A DNA stretch of 64,000 nt, taken from assembly GCA_028281025.1 (NCBI GenBank), contig JANQKR010000038.1, positions 44,638 through 108,637 on the forward strand, given 5' to 3'. The notes below the pieces were generated by a model, which had not been told where the DNA came from, ran no database searches, and saw only the letters and a program-made list of their open reading frames with translations. A program made the translations under genes and the position numbers. Shown piece after piece: positions 53,936 to 62,093 of this stretch (position 1 is the first letter of the stretch; each line of letters starts with the position of its first letter). The DNA comes from Croceivirga sp. (GTDB lineage Bacteria; Bacteroidota; Bacteroidia; Flavobacteriales; Flavobacteriaceae).

Positions 53936-54241
53936 CTAGGCAAGGGTTTGGGTAGTAGGAGGGGGCCTGGAGAATGGATACTTGAATAACGGTACGGAAA
54001 AAATAAGGGTTTCGAAATTCTGGTGTGGAAGTTCGACGATCAGTGTTGTTTTGCTGAAGGGTATTCCTAACTGCGGTGAAGTTGAAAATTCACTGGTCTG
54101 ATTTGTGATGGCATCTTCGCATAGCTCACAGCTTTCTATCTCTAAATGATCCCCGTGATGTGAATAGGCATGAAAGCCGGATACCTTAAAAAGCAATAAG
54201 GAGAGAAAAACAAACGAATAAATGAGCTTGGATGCCCCCAT
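53936..54241 (-). CDS. small exported protein with His cluster and CELC motif 2
   Basis: 101 residues from the ATG at 54241 (an upstream GTG at 54274 is possible). Signal peptide MGASKLIYSFVFLSLLLFKVSG, then His24, His28, His29, His32, an EIES stretch and CELC at 38-41; the rest is Pro/Thr-rich and ends with SRPPP. The same order (signal, His cluster, CELC, R-x-PP tail) appears in the protein at 50488-50817. It is the first gene before the TonB receptor (43 bases). It may ferry or sense a soft metal, by inference. Confidence 0.65.
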   Translation of the reverse strand: MGASKLIYSFVFLSLLLFKVSGFHAYSHHGDHLEIESCELCEDAITNQTSEFSTSPQLGIPFSKTTLIVELPHQNFETLIFSVPLFKYPFSRPPPTTQTLA

Positions 54242-54297
54242 AAGCTGCAAAGCTAACTTTTTTGAATACACCACTTATGTTAAGGAATTCATAATGT

Positions 54298-54813
54298 TTA
54301 ACGAAAAAAGAATCCTAACCCCATGCGTTTTAGCATCTTTTTTTCAAAATCCCAGAAAAAGCGAAACTGCCCAAAAAGCCACCCAAAAAGGACCAATAGT
54401 ACTTGGTATATTGGTAGGATAACGAGAATTCGAACAGGCCAATAGATCCATCCGCTGTGGGTTCCCTTTTCCATTCCAATGAAATGGGTCAAAGGTTCCG
54501 CAAATTTTGCGGAAACACTGCCGGTAATGGCGAAAACAATAAAAATGGCAATCATCTCCCAACGCTGGTCAACGACCCAACGGTTTTCAAGCTTTTTGAA
54601 GCACCAAAGAAAAAACTTTACCATGATCCAGTAAAAAACGGCAACAAGAAATAGGGTAATGGGCCATTCCCATAAAGTGTTGTTCAAACCAAACAAATGC
54701 AAAAAGCGTCTGGAAATGAGATATGCCGTGAGCAAGACCAAAAAGGCTCCAAGGAAGGGAAATAAAAGTTGCCAATCTTTAGTGATCTGCCACCGAATTC
54801 TAATTTTTTCCAT
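54298..54813 (-). CDS. DUF6787-family membrane protein
   Basis: 171 residues from the ATG at 54813 (MEKIRIRWQITKDWQLL start; the longer frame from 54900 adds unrelated residues). About four membrane segments; the block IAIFIVFAITGSVSAKFAEPL is the mark of DUF6787. Sometimes mis-annotated as prolipoprotein diacylglyceryl transferase. Function unknown. It sits between the metal-type region and the DUF937 gene and appears monocistronic. Confidence 0.75.
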   Translation of the reverse strand: MEKIRIRWQITKDWQLLFPFLGAFLVLLTAYLISRRFLHLFGLNNTLWEWPITLFLVAVFYWIMVKFFLWCFKKLENRWVVDQRWEMIAIFIVFAITGSVSAKFAEPLTHFIGMEKGTHSGWIYWPVRILVILPIYQVLLVLFGWLFGQFRFFWDFEKKMLKRMGLGFFFR

Positions 54814-55055
54814 CCATAAAAAATGATGGTAAAAATAAGGATTAAATTCTAGGTAGGAACGAAGCTGATTTTTGATCGGTACGATACTGAAAATGGACAA
54901 AATTGCAGTTGAACTGGTAGCTATAATTCGTTTTAAGTCCTTGATCCATAGGTAGATTTTGTAAAAAATCCATGCGGGGTCATGGAAACCTTCGGTTCCA
55001 TTCCAAAATAATGCAGAACCTCAAAAGGGTATGTATAGGGCTAACTTCAAAATAC

Positions 55056-55085
55056 AAAAAAGCCATTTGGAAAATCCCAAATGGC
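55056..55085 (-). terminator. intrinsic terminator of the serC-serA-DUF937 block
   Basis: GCCATTTGG and CCAAATGGC around a 6-base loop, followed on the minus strand by TTTTTT. It lies 25 bases after the DUF937 stop codon. Confidence 0.85.
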
Positions 55086-55109
55086 CCCTTAATTCCAGTT
55101 CCAGATGAC

Positions 55110-55751
55110 TTACTTCCCAAAAAGACCACCGAGCAATCCGCCCAGTCCCCCTTTTTTCTGTCCACCACTGTTTAGCACCATGCCGGCCAGATCATCCAGG
55201 ACACTCCCATCACCATCGGAATCCAAGAAGGTCTCTATAAGGGATTGTTGTTGATTGGCGGCGTTGCCACCACCCATTAGGCCACCTAAAAGTCCATTCA
55301 GTCCATCCGGACTGCTGACATTCTGTTGCCTTGTCTGTTTTCCTAAAAATCCTAGAAGGATGGGAGCGGCCACTCTTAGGATTTGCGATATGGAGCCTGC
55401 ATCCAATCCGGACTTGGTACTCAAAGCGTTTTCAACTTGTGGTTGTTTACTTCCTAAAATATGACCCAAGATTCCGGCACCATCATCCATAACATTTTGG
55501 TCCACACCACCACTGAACAAACCGCCTAAATTGTCCAAAATACTACCATCATGTTTCGAAGAAAGTGCGTTCATGAGACCCTGGGCCCCTCCAGGGGTCG
55601 ACGTATTTCTTTTCATAGCGCCCATTAATAGGGGTAGTGCCATACTCAATACTCCAGCGGTTTTGTCTTCCGATTGTCCCGTTTGTCCGGCTACACCGCT
55701 AATGAGTTGTTTGCCCATTGGGCTATCCAATAAATCCAATAATCCTGACAT
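55110..55751 (-). CDS. DUF937 protein
   Basis: 213 residues without signal, Gly/Leu-rich helical repeats (LLDLLDSPMGKQLISGVAGQ, ILDNLGGLFSG, GLGGLLGGLFGK) and an EF-hand-like DSDGDGSVLDD. DUF937 proteins are helical and of unknown function in bacteria. The gene follows serA with a gap of 68 bases and ends at a strong terminator. Confidence 0.82.
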   Translation of the reverse strand: MSGLLDLLDSPMGKQLISGVAGQTGQSEDKTAGVLSMALPLLMGAMKRNTSTPGGAQGLMNALSSKHDGSILDNLGGLFSGGVDQNVMDDGAGILGHILGSKQPQVENALSTKSGLDAGSISQILRVAAPILLGFLGKQTRQQNVSSPDGLNGLLGGLMGGGNAANQQQSLIETFLDSDGDGSVLDDLAGMVLNSGGQKKGGLGGLLGGLFGK

Positions 55752-55819
55752 GTTTTTAGTGTTTAGAATGAAAGCTCAATGTACAAAACTGGGATGTAAA
55801 TACCCTTTAAAAAAAGTAC

Positions 55820-56770
55820 TTATTGCAAAATTGAAATGATCTGTTCCGCCAACTCAAGGCCAATGCGGTCCTGTGCTTCTACCGTAGAGCCTCCAATATG
55901 GGGACTTAGGGATATTTTGGGATGCATCAAAATCCGTATTTCGGGCTTGGGTTCCGATTCAAAAACATCCAGTCCGGCAAATGCCACTTTCCCAGAATCC
56001 AAGGCCTCCATCAGGGCCATCTCATCCAAGACGCCTCCCCTGGCCGCATTGACAATGCCCGTTCCCGACTTCAGCTTTTGCAATTCTTCCTTTCCAATGA
56101 CGTACCCATTGGTCTGTGGTACATGTATGGAAATAAAATCGGAACGTTGCAGTAACTCATCCATAGGAATTCCCGAAAGCTTAAAGGTCATTTTTTGTCC
56201 ATCAAAAAAATCCATTATGAATTCCCTTTCCTCCGGATGGTGGTCATGGAAAACCACGTTCATTCCCATTCCAATGGCCCTTTCCGCAACCGCTTGCCCA
56301 ATTCGTCCAAATCCTATGATACCCAAGGTCTTCCCTTTTAACTCTATTCCTTTTTGATATAAATTTTTAAGATGCTTGAACTTGGTATCCCCATCCAACG
56401 GCATATTTCGGTTTGCATCTGCCAAAAACCGTACCCCATTCAGAAGATGGCCAATAACCAGTTCCGCAACGGATTCTGAAGAAGCTGCCGGTGTATTGAT
56501 GACCTGTATTCCCTTTGATTTGGCATAATCCACATCAATATTGTCCAGCCCAACACCTCCTCGACCGATCAACTTTAGACTTTCACAGTTTTCAATGATT
56601 TTTCTATCTACCTGGGTGGCACTTCTTACCAAAAGGACATCTATTTGGTTTTGATTGATGTAGTTTGCAAGTTGTTCCTGGGCCACTTTGGTTTCGCTAA
56701 CATCGAAACCGGCTTCCTCTAATTTGCTTTTCCCCATTTGGGAAAGGCCATCATTTGCAAGTATTCTCAT
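55820..56770 (-). CDS. serA: D-3-phosphoglycerate dehydrogenase
   Basis: 316 residues, the short form lacking an ACT domain. NAD motif GIIGFGRIGQAVAERA (about 150-165); catalytic Arg in VNAARGGVLDE, Glu in DVFESEP and His in SPHIGGSTVEAQ. It oxidises 3-phosphoglycerate to 3-phosphohydroxypyruvate, the first step of serine synthesis. Without an ACT domain, feedback control by serine must be different or absent. It follows the small four-helix gene by 16 bases and belongs with serC. Confidence 0.92.
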   Translation of the reverse strand: MRILANDGLSQMGKSKLEEAGFDVSETKVAQEQLANYINQNQIDVLLVRSATQVDRKIIENCESLKLIGRGGVGLDNIDVDYAKSKGIQVINTPAASSESVAELVIGHLLNGVRFLADANRNMPLDGDTKFKHLKNLYQKGIELKGKTLGIIGFGRIGQAVAERAIGMGMNVVFHDHHPEEREFIMDFFDGQKMTFKLSGIPMDELLQRSDFISIHVPQTNGYVIGKEELQKLKSGTGIVNAARGGVLDEMALMEALDSGKVAFAGLDVFESEPKPEIRILMHPKISLSPHIGGSTVEAQDRIGLELAEQIISILQ

Positions 56771-56786
56771 TTTTAAACTTTCAATT

Positions 56787-57131
56787 TTAAATGTTAAGTT
56801 GACTGGTTTTTACAATTTTGGTTAATATTTTAATCAACTCTTCAATCTCATTTAGATATGAAGTTAAGTCATGCTCAATAAGGTTAGATTCATCTATTAG
56901 TCTTAACCAATATCTAGTTTCCCTAGCTTCTTTGGAAGCAATAGCCATTTTAGAGATGAAGTCTTTTTTTGATTGCCCTGCGCCGGCCTCACTGATATTT
57001 GCCCCAATACTAGTTGCAGATTTTAAGAGTTGATCAGCAAAAACAAACTCTTTATGGGCTCTAAGTATTTTTACCAAACAAATAATATGTATTGAAAATT
57101 TATAACTCTTATCCTCAACTATATTGGACAT
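56787..57131 (-). CDS. four-helix-bundle protein (23S rRNA-intervening-sequence family)
   Basis: 114 residues of amphipathic helices: SYKFSIHIICLVKILR, SATSIGANISEAGAGQSKKDF, KMAIASKEARETRYWLRLI and a last helix. The NISEAGAGQSKKDF and ARETRYWLRL blocks mark the TIGR02436 family, whose relatives are encoded in 23S rRNA intervening sequences. The gene interrupts the serC-serA pair, in the same direction, and is visibly more AT-rich than its neighbours, suggesting insertion. Function unknown. Confidence 0.85.
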   Translation of the reverse strand: MSNIVEDKSYKFSIHIICLVKILRAHKEFVFADQLLKSATSIGANISEAGAGQSKKDFISKMAIASKEARETRYWLRLIDESNLIEHDLTSYLNEIEELIKILTKIVKTSQLNI

Positions 57132-57172
57132 TTATAACCTAAAACTTAAAATTTATAATTTCAAATTGAGAA

Positions 57173-58237
57173 CTACCCTTTACGTTCCAATTCGCTCATA
57201 ATATCCACCAAAGCACCCACACTTTCCAAGCTAAGGGCATTGTACATGGAAGCCCTGTAACCACCTACCGACCGATGTCCGTTAATACCATTGATACCGG
57301 CTTCTTTGCACATCTCGTCAAATGTTTCTTTTAGGGTATCGTCGGTAATGTTAAAGGTTGCGTTCATTGCCGAACGGTCATCCTTAGCAGCAAAACCGGA
57401 GAATACCGGATTTAGGTCGATTTCCGAATAGATAAGGTTCGCTTTTTTGTCATTGATTTCCTCAATCGCAGCAATTCCCCCCAAATCCTTTAACCATTGT
57501 AGGGTCAACATGGAAACGTAAACCGCAAAAACTGGTGGGGTATTGAACATGCTATCCTTATTGATATGGACTTTGTAATCCAGCATGGAAGGTATTTTTC
57601 TGGACACTTGGCCCAGTGCATCTTCTTTGACAACGACCAAGGTAGTGCCCGCAGGGCCCATATTTTTTTGTGCTCCGGCATAGATCAGGTCGAAATTGGA
57701 AAAATCCAGTTGACGTGAAAAAATATCCGAGCTCATATCACAGACCAGGGGAACATCGGTTTTTGGGAATTCCTTGATCTGTGTACCAAAAATGGTGTTG
57801 TTTGAGGTAAGGTGGAGGTAATCCATGTCCCCAGGGACGGTATACCCCTTTGGAATGTGGTTGAAATTATCCTCCTGCGAAGAGGCCACTTCCATGACCT
57901 CACCAAAAAGCCTGGCCTCCTTTATGGCCTTTAAGCTCCAGGTTCCGGTATTTACATAACCGGCCCGTTTTTCCAGTAAATTGTAGGCCACGTTCAGAAA
58001 TTGACTACTGGCACCACCTTGCAGAAATAAGGCCTGGTATCCTTTGCCCTCAAGTCCCAAAAGCTCCAGGGCCAGGGAACGGGCCGTCTCCATAATTTCA
58101 ACAAAGGCTTTGCTTCTATGGGAAATTTCTATTAAGGATAGCCCACTTCCATCCAGTTCGACAACGGCCTCTGAGGCTTTTTGCATAACTTCTTTTGGCA
58201 GAATGCACGGGCCTGCACTAAAATTGTGTTTTTTCAT
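57173..58237 (-). CDS. serC: phosphoserine aminotransferase
   Basis: 354 residues, standard SerC length. Start KKHNFSAGPCILP, EISHRS, FLQGGASSQF and the PLP-lysine region DLIYAGAQKNMGPAG are hallmark motifs, with GHRSVGGYRASMYNA near the end. It transaminates 3-phosphohydroxypyruvate to phosphoserine with glutamate. Upstream is the acyl-CoA reductase gene (56-base gap); the gap to serA holds the inserted small gene. Confidence 0.96.
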   Translation of the reverse strand: MKKHNFSAGPCILPKEVMQKASEAVVELDGSGLSLIEISHRSKAFVEIMETARSLALELLGLEGKGYQALFLQGGASSQFLNVAYNLLEKRAGYVNTGTWSLKAIKEARLFGEVMEVASSQEDNFNHIPKGYTVPGDMDYLHLTSNNTIFGTQIKEFPKTDVPLVCDMSSDIFSRQLDFSNFDLIYAGAQKNMGPAGTTLVVVKEDALGQVSRKIPSMLDYKVHINKDSMFNTPPVFAVYVSMLTLQWLKDLGGIAAIEEINDKKANLIYSEIDLNPVFSGFAAKDDRSAMNATFNITDDTLKETFDEMCKEAGINGINGHRSVGGYRASMYNALSLESVGALVDIMSELERKG

Positions 58238-58293
58238 GTAAATCTTCTTTGAAAAAAGGTCTTTTGAAATTGCTCGGCAAAGGTCCGAAAATT

Positions 58294-59361
58294 TTATGGA
58301 TTCAATTCCCTTGGCGCATCTTCAAGTTGACATAGGAATTTCATGGTGTCAATACCATCGGCATAATCGGACAATTTTGGGGATTGGGTTTGTCCAAAAG
58401 GAATTTCGGAATCCATAAATCCTTCGGAAACAATACATTGTATGGCTTCGGCCTCGGCCTCAAGTCTTTTCGCCAAGTCCTCTTGATCATGGTAGTATTC
58501 AAAAAATAAAGTGGCGATGGGAGATCCGTAGCTGCTATCCTCCTTTAGGATGAGGAACCCATTGTCCAGGATTTTACAATCGGACATTAAATACACCGCT
58601 TTATTGTAGTCATAATTATTGACATATTTATGGTGCTCCAGTACCGTTTTCCATGGGAATAGGGCATTAAAAAGTGCATCAAGGGAATATCCCTTGGGAA
58701 CAAAGAGTTTGGAAATACTGCGGCATCCCAATCCAAAATACCTAAAAACATCATTCCCAAGTCCCTGGAGTTGCGTCTCGGTGGTATCATGGGTCAGGAC
58801 GGCAACGGAGTTTCGGTTCCTACGGATAATGTGGGGATATTGGCCAAAGTAATACGCAAAGTAACGGCCAGTATTGTTGCTACCTGTGGCAATTACGGCA
58901 TCGAAACCGATCATTTTCCCCTCCGTAAATTCAATTTTGTCCTTTAAGCCAGCATCATTTGCTATCAGGAATTCCCCAATAAAGGGCAACAAAACGGTAT
59001 CATTGGAAGACAATTTGGCCAAAACACGATTTCCGGACAGTACAACACATAAAAAATCGTGGAATCCAACCAAAGGGATGTTCCCGGCCATTACAACAGC
59101 GATGGTTTTTGTATGCCCCCCGGTTTGTGGATATTGGGATTGCCAATCCAATAAATCCTTTTCATTTAGAAGTGTGCTCCAACTTTTTAGGGCATATAGG
59201 AGGTTTTCTTTGGTGAACCAGGCATTTTGGATTGTCGTTTCGGACATGCAATTTTCCAGTTTTTCGACCCATATGTCCGAGTTGGTAGTATCACTTTCGC
59301 AAAATTTAGCAAATAAATCGCCCAGTTTAACAAAAGCCTGTAAATGTTTGGGGTAAGCCAT
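58294..59361 (-). CDS. acyl-CoA reductase (LuxC-like)
   Basis: 355 residues, LuxC/acyl-CoA reductase fold of the aldehyde dehydrogenase superfamily: VVMAGNIPLVGFHDFLCV, ATGSNNTGRYFAYYF and the catalytic Cys in FGLGCRSISKLF. It reduces fatty acyl-CoA to aldehyde with NADPH. In Bacteroidota it is repeatedly found beside a dicluster ferredoxin, serC and serA, as here; the physiological reason is not settled. Divergent from the ferredoxin gene, 70 bases apart. Confidence 0.85.
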   Translation of the reverse strand: MAYPKHLQAFVKLGDLFAKFCESDTTNSDIWVEKLENCMSETTIQNAWFTKENLLYALKSWSTLLNEKDLLDWQSQYPQTGGHTKTIAVVMAGNIPLVGFHDFLCVVLSGNRVLAKLSSNDTVLLPFIGEFLIANDAGLKDKIEFTEGKMIGFDAVIATGSNNTGRYFAYYFGQYPHIIRRNRNSVAVLTHDTTETQLQGLGNDVFRYFGLGCRSISKLFVPKGYSLDALFNALFPWKTVLEHHKYVNNYDYNKAVYLMSDCKILDNGFLILKEDSSYGSPIATLFFEYYHDQEDLAKRLEAEAEAIQCIVSEGFMDSEIPFGQTQSPKLSDYADGIDTMKFLCQLEDAPRELNP

Positions 59362-59368
59362 GGTTATA

Positions 59369-59400
59369 TTTGTAGACTACGTTTTTAGCACTTAATTTTG
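59369..59400 (+). promoter_or_regulatory. promoter of the ferredoxin gene
   Basis: TTTG at 59369-59372, 20-base spacer, TAATTTTG at 59393-59400, an exact fit to the Bacteroidota consensus; the ATG follows 31 bases later at 59432. Confidence 0.65.
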
Positions 59401-59431
59401 TGTAAAATTACGCATTGAAAAAGGAATCAGT

Positions 59432-59785
59432 ATGGCAATCATTATAACAGACGAATGTATTAATTGTGGGGCCTGTGAGCCAGAATGCCCAAATACCGCA
59501 ATTTATGAAGGTGCCGATGAATGGCGCTACAGTGATGGAACTTCCTTAACCGGGGATGTCGTATTACCGGATGGCAAGGCCGTGAATGCGGATGAGGTCC
59601 AAGAACCCATAAGCGATGAGGTGTATTATATCGCTCCCGATAAATGTACCGAATGCATGGGCTTTCATGAAGAGCCCCAATGTGCTGCGGTATGCCCCGT
59701 GGATTGCTGTGTGCCCGATGAGGATAGGGTGGAGACGGAAGAAGAACTTTTGGGCAAGCAAAAATTCATGCACCCGGAAGGGTAA
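59432..59785 (+). CDS. 4Fe-4S dicluster ferredoxin
   Basis: 117 residues with two cluster-binding motifs: [12 protein letters not shown] (about 10-21) and [18 protein letters not shown] (about 72-89), the second with the extended spacing of bacterial-type dicluster ferredoxins. Small acidic electron carrier. The neighbouring acyl-CoA reductase is transcribed away from it. Convergent with the ureohydrolase gene, whose stop is one base from its own (59785/59787). Confidence 0.92.
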   Translation: MAIIITDECINCGACEPECPNTAIYEGADEWRYSDGTSLTGDVVLPDGKAVNADEVQEPISDEVYYIAPDKCTECMGFHEEPQCAAVCPVDCCVPDEDRVETEEELLGKQKFMHPEG

Positions 59786-59786
59786 G

Positions 59787-60563
59787 CTATAGCATTTTCG
59801 CTGCAATTTCCTTGAACAGTTTTGCACATACCATGGCGGTAACGCCATTACTATCCCTTTTGGGGTTGTATTCCACAATATCCGCCCCTAAAATGGGCAC
59901 AGGTATATTTTGAACAATTTCCAGCACCTCACGGGTCGATAACCCGCCAGGTTCATGGTGGGAAACACCCGGGGCAAATGCTGGATCCAAAGCGTCCATA
60001 TCCATAGAAAGGTAAATAGGCGTTTTGTATTTGGGTATTTTAAAAGTGGCCAAGTCGTTCATCCCAACAATGGTCACACCAAATTCAGAGGCATTTTTTC
60101 GTTGCTCCCCATTTAATGTCCTAATGCCAATCTGTGTGAGATGGCTACAAAGGTTTTCCTTCATGATATGGTAGAAGGGGCAGGCATGGGAGTACGGATC
60201 TCCTTCAAAATCCGGATATAGGTCGCTATGCGCATCGATATGCAGTATGGGAAATTGCCCATATGTTTTGTGAAAAGCCCTTATAATGGGATAGGTAATG
60301 GAGTGGTCGCCCCCAAAGGTCAACAGGGGTAATCCACTTTCTAGATGTTTTAGGGTCAACTTTTCGATTTCAAAATAATCGGTGATGTCAAAGTCCCCCT
60401 TATCAACAAGTAGCTCTCCAGAAACCAATGTTCCATTTTCCGCATAGTAGTTGGCAGATGGCGAGTGGTACGCTTCCCTGATGAATGGTGGGGCAAGGGA
60501 AGGCCCTTGTAGAAAGGAGGATTTTTCATCGTACGGGATTCCTTGTACCACTATTTTTGACAT
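59787..60563 (-). CDS. agmatinase/arginase-family ureohydrolase
   Basis: 258 residues with the binuclear manganese site of ureohydrolases: GGDHS (about 84-88), DAHSDLYPD (about 110) and SMDMDALDPAF (about 194). It cleaves agmatine, arginine, formiminoglutamate or a related guanidino compound to urea and an amine. The family branch cannot be told reliably from motifs; agmatinase is most usual in this lineage. Monocistronic. Confidence 0.85.
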   Translation of the reverse strand: MSKIVVQGIPYDEKSSFLQGPSLAPPFIREAYHSPSANYYAENGTLVSGELLVDKGDFDITDYFEIEKLTLKHLESGLPLLTFGGDHSITYPIIRAFHKTYGQFPILHIDAHSDLYPDFEGDPYSHACPFYHIMKENLCSHLTQIGIRTLNGEQRKNASEFGVTIVGMNDLATFKIPKYKTPIYLSMDMDALDPAFAPGVSHHEPGGLSTREVLEIVQNIPVPILGADIVEYNPKRDSNGVTAMVCAKLFKEIAAKML

Positions 60564-60629
60564 GACCTAAATATACCAAAATCATAAAGTTCCTTGCGAA
60601 GTGAAGGCTGAAATGGTATCTTGCCGTGC

Positions 60630-60758
60630 ATGTCAAAAAAAGAAGCCGAATATACCGGAATTTGGATGAAACTGGGCTGCTTTCTATCGGCATTGGCCAT
60701 TTTGGGAATCATTACCATTATTGTCCTTTTTGCTTTTAATTTGATACGGGGATTCTAG
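60630..60758 (+). CDS. 42-residue membrane protein
   Basis: ATG at 60630, TAG at 60756-60758. The N-terminus SKKEAEYTGIWMKLG is polar and basic, then one hydrophobic segment (about 17-37, including LSALAILGIITII) and a short Arg-Gly tail. Reads like a genuine single-span microprotein and fills otherwise empty space between the ureohydrolase and ychF. Not recognised by name; no sequence support beyond composition and an intact start and stop. Confidence 0.5.
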   Translation: MSKKEAEYTGIWMKLGCFLSALAILGIITIIVLFAFNLIRGF

Positions 60759-60932
60759 GTTTTCCGTAAAACTTCACCCTATATTTGCAGCCGTTTTAGG
60801 ATAGGGGACGTTAGCAGCAAGAACTTCGCGGATAGGCTATTGGCATCAGACCCAATTTTGGACTTTGATCGCGCCGACCACCACAGTTTGAACCTTCTAA
60901 CATCTTAAATCTTACACTCTAAAATCGATTGT
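60759..60932 (+). other. intergenic leader region before ychF
   Basis: 174 bases without a gene. TATATTTG at 60780-60787 fits the -7 consensus, though no clear -33 TTTG precedes it at 19-20 bases. If used, the ychF transcript would have a leader of about 140 bases, long enough for regulation or a small RNA. No tRNA or known riboswitch could be identified. Confidence 0.3.
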
Positions 60933-62027
60933 ATGAAAGCTGGTATTGTAGGATTGCCCAATGTAGGGAAATCAACATTGTTCAATTGTTTGTCCAATGC
61001 AAAGGCGCAAAGTGCCAATTTCCCTTTTTGTACCATTGAACCCAATATTGGTGTGGTCAATGTTCCCGATAGGCGATTGGAAAAGCTTGAGGCCTTGGTC
61101 AACCCACAACAGGTCATCCCGGCCACTGTGGAAATTGTTGATATTGCCGGTTTGGTAAAAGGGGCTAGCAAAGGGGAAGGTCTGGGGAACCAGTTTTTGG
61201 GAAATATCCGCGAGACCGATGCCATTCTCCATGTACTGCGCTGTTTTGATAACGATAATGTGGTTCATGTGGATGGTTCCGTAGACCCCATACGGGATAA
61301 GGAAACCATTGATATGGAATTACAACTAAAAGATTTGGAGAGCGTTGAAAAAAAACTGGATAAGGTAAAGCGCGCCGCCAAAACCGGAAACAAAGAGGCC
61401 CAGAAGGAAGCCGAGGTTCTAAACACCCTTAAAATGGGGCTGGAATCCGGACAATCCGTTAGGGCCATTGCCGTTGGCGATGAAGGGTATGTGGAATTCG
61501 TAAAACCATTGCAATTGATCACGGATAAACCGGTGATGTATATCTGTAATGTGGATGAGGCCGCAGCAACCACCGGCAATGCTTATGTAAAACAGGTCCA
61601 GGAAGCCGTAAAGGATGAAAACGCGGAAGTGATTTTTCTCGCCGTCGGTACTGAGGCCGATATTGCGGAATTGGAAGATTATGAGGAACGCCAGTTGTTT
61701 TTGGAAGATTTAGGGCTCTCGGAACCGGGTTCCGCAAAGCTGATTCGAGGGGCGTACAAACTATTGCGTTTGGAAACCTATTTCACGGCCGGGGAAAAAG
61801 AGGTTAGGGCCTGGACCATTAAAAAGGGGGCTACGGCACCCCAAGCGGCGGGCGTTATCCATACCGATTTTGAAAAAGGATTTATTCGGGCCGAGGTCAT
61901 CACCTATGAGGATTATGTGAATTATGGAAGTGAGGCCAAAGTCAAGGAAGCTGGGAAAATACGCGTGGAAGGAAAAGAATATGTGGTGCAAGACGGTGAT
62001 GTAATGCACTTTAGGTTCAACGTGTAA
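60933..62027 (+). CDS. ychF: redox-regulated ATPase/GTPase YchF (OLA1 family)
   Basis: 364 residues, universal length. P-loop GLPNVGKSTLFN (about 7-18), the DIAGLVKGASKGEGLGNQFL G3 region, then a helical coiled segment and a C-terminal TGS domain (WTIKKGATAPQAAGVIHTDFEKGFIRAEV). It hydrolyses ATP in preference to GTP and associates with ribosomes. Followed by an EamA gene 67 bases downstream. Confidence 0.97.
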   Translation: MKAGIVGLPNVGKSTLFNCLSNAKAQSANFPFCTIEPNIGVVNVPDRRLEKLEALVNPQQVIPATVEIVDIAGLVKGASKGEGLGNQFLGNIRETDAILHVLRCFDNDNVVHVDGSVDPIRDKETIDMELQLKDLESVEKKLDKVKRAAKTGNKEAQKEAEVLNTLKMGLESGQSVRAIAVGDEGYVEFVKPLQLITDKPVMYICNVDEAAATTGNAYVKQVQEAVKDENAEVIFLAVGTEADIAELEDYEERQLFLEDLGLSEPGSAKLIRGAYKLLRLETYFTAGEKEVRAWTIKKGATAPQAAGVIHTDFEKGFIRAEVITYEDYVNYGSEAKVKEAGKIRVEGKEYVVQDGDVMHFRFNV

Positions 62028-62093
62028 TACCTGAACATAGTAATTCGCTCAAAGGGAATCCATCGACCATCCTAAAGATGGATAGCTTTGATC

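Noticed and set aside
60780..60932. tRNA or known riboswitch in the ychF leader
   Set aside because: Words like GCGCCGACCACCA and GTTTGAACC suggested a tRNA end, but no acceptor, D or anticodon arms could be folded around them.
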